Positions 5,839 to 6,538 of a stretch of 6,538 nt of DNA are shown here, piece after piece. The stretch's first letter is position 1; every line of letters starts with the position of its first letter. The notes under the pieces are model-generated. The model was given only the letters and a program-made list of their open reading frames with translations. It was not told the DNA's origin and ran no database searches. Source of the DNA: UBA2588 sp964343075 (GTDB taxonomy: Bacteria > Chloroflexota > Dehalococcoidia > Lucifugimonadales > UBA3495). The DNA lies in NCBI GenBank assembly GCA_964343075.1, contig CAYFGT010000032.1:1-6538 (forward strand), in the 5' to 3' direction. The position numbers and the translations under genes are program-made.

Positions 5839-6531
5839 ATGAGGAATAATTATCTAGTTACAATCGTATTACTATCAATAAATATATCTGTATATATAGT
5901 CCTTAATATTCTTGCTTGGAATGGTATAGAAATCTATAGTTTTGTTAAAGCGTATATTGGATTCACACCAGAAGCATTTCATGGTGAATATTGGAAACAC
6001 GTTACACCTATGTTTGTCCATGTGGAGTGGTGGCATATATTGGGTAATTCATTAGCAATTTGGGCTTTTGGGACTTTGTCCGAGAGGTATTTTGGTAAGA
6101 GAGTTTATATTCTTGTTTATTTTATATCTGGATTATTAGCGCAAACTTATGACCTTGCAGTAGCTTGTGGGGTGGATTTACTGATTGATAATTGTGATAT
6201 GGGGGCCGGTAACTCCGTATTTGGAGCAAGTACTTGTATTTGGGGATTGATTGGCGCTCTTCTAGTATATTCGATTGCTCATAAGAAAGATTTGTTTCGT
6301 GCAAGTATTAGATCTACATTATTGTATGTTCCTGTTATGGCGATTTGCATAGTAGGAACATTCGTGACAGCTCACGGACTTTTTAAGGAGAATTTACTGG
6401 ATGTTCTTTGGGGGTTTGGCCCACATACTTATGGCTTCATGGAACATGGTCATGGTGGAGCATTTATAGTTGGCATAATTCTCGGTCTGTTAATTATGAC
6501 ATTGCGTTTAAATAAATATTCATATAGATAA
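5839..6531 (+). CDS. Rhomboid-family intramembrane serine protease, 230 aa
   Basis: Rhomboids cleave transmembrane segments within the bilayer with a Ser/His dyad. Six hydrophobic segments are visible at about 5-27, 57-79, 88-108, 127-147, 158-179 and 205-223, the minimal bacterial topology. HVEWWHILGNSLAIWAFG (61-78) matches the family HxxxxHxxxN block that contributes to the oxyanion hole (His66, Asn70). GASTCIWG (129-136) carries the GxSxxxxG nucleophile Ser131. HGGAFIVG (205-212) supplies His205. The dyad therefore appears intact and the enzyme likely active. Thr-Cys after the nucleophile replaces the common Gly-Ala, and a Cys110/Cys119 pair lies in the loop before TM4. The gene follows the DUF1330-type gene by 54 nt, with only a weak AAAGAA ribosome site, so it may be in the same operon or have its own promoter. 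Substrates are unknown. Confidence 0.92.
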   Translation: MRNNYLVTIVLLSINISVYIVLNILAWNGIEIYSFVKAYIGFTPEAFHGEYWKHVTPMFVHVEWWHILGNSLAIWAFGTLSERYFGKRVYILVYFISGLLAQTYDLAVACGVDLLIDNCDMGAGNSVFGASTCIWGLIGALLVYSIAHKKDLFRASIRSTLLYVPVMAICIVGTFVTAHGLFKENLLDVLWGFGPHTYGFMEHGHGGAFIVGIILGLLIMTLRLNKYSYR

Positions 6532-6538
6532 AGTAATT

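Noticed and set aside
1..6538. CRISPR array, tRNA, rRNA, insertion sequence or phage genes
   Set aside because: No regularly spaced repeats, cloverleaf, transposase motifs, terminal inverted repeats or phage structural genes were seen on either strand.

Overview
The window is AT-rich bacterial DNA, densely coded, with Shine-Dalgarno signals and four lipoprotein signal peptides. A run of exactly 100 N (3935-4034) marks it as a scaffold from a draft, metagenome-derived or single-cell assembly. No gene pins down the taxon. The lipoproteins carrying M23-like domains, the Pro/Thr-rich surface tether and the pacifastin-like cysteine module resemble what I associate with uncultivated marine Chloroflexota (SAR202-like). 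That placement is an inference of modest confidence.

Layout: two gene blocks diverge from a short AT-rich intergenic region at 3150-3231. The minus-strand block reads leftwards: a 128-aa four-helix membrane protein (3149-2763), a 494-aa lipoprotein with an M23-like beta domain (2729-1245), a 26-aa microprotein (1148-1068), and a second M23-like lipoprotein (from 1034) that runs off the left edge. The microprotein repeats the first 18 residues of the 128-aa protein with one substitution. The block therefore looks like two copies of a two-gene unit, small protein plus lipoprotein, with the second small protein reduced to its N-terminal helix. The plus-strand block reads rightwards: a lipoprotein with a Pro/Thr tether and a CARDB-like Ig fold interrupted by the gap (3232-4101), a third M23-like lipoprotein with a six-cysteine pacifastin-like module (4098-5474, ATGA overlap), a DUF1330-type dimeric alpha/beta barrel protein (5485-5784), and a rhomboid intramembrane serine protease with an apparently intact Ser/His pair (5839-6531).

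Taken together, this is a cell-surface locus: four lipoproteins with different low-complexity tethers, three of which end in related M23-like domains that have lost zinc ligands and are more likely binding or structural modules than peptidases. A membrane protease and a small membrane protein lie beside them. Co-function is inferred only from clustering and lipid anchoring; no substrate or pathway can be read from the sequence.
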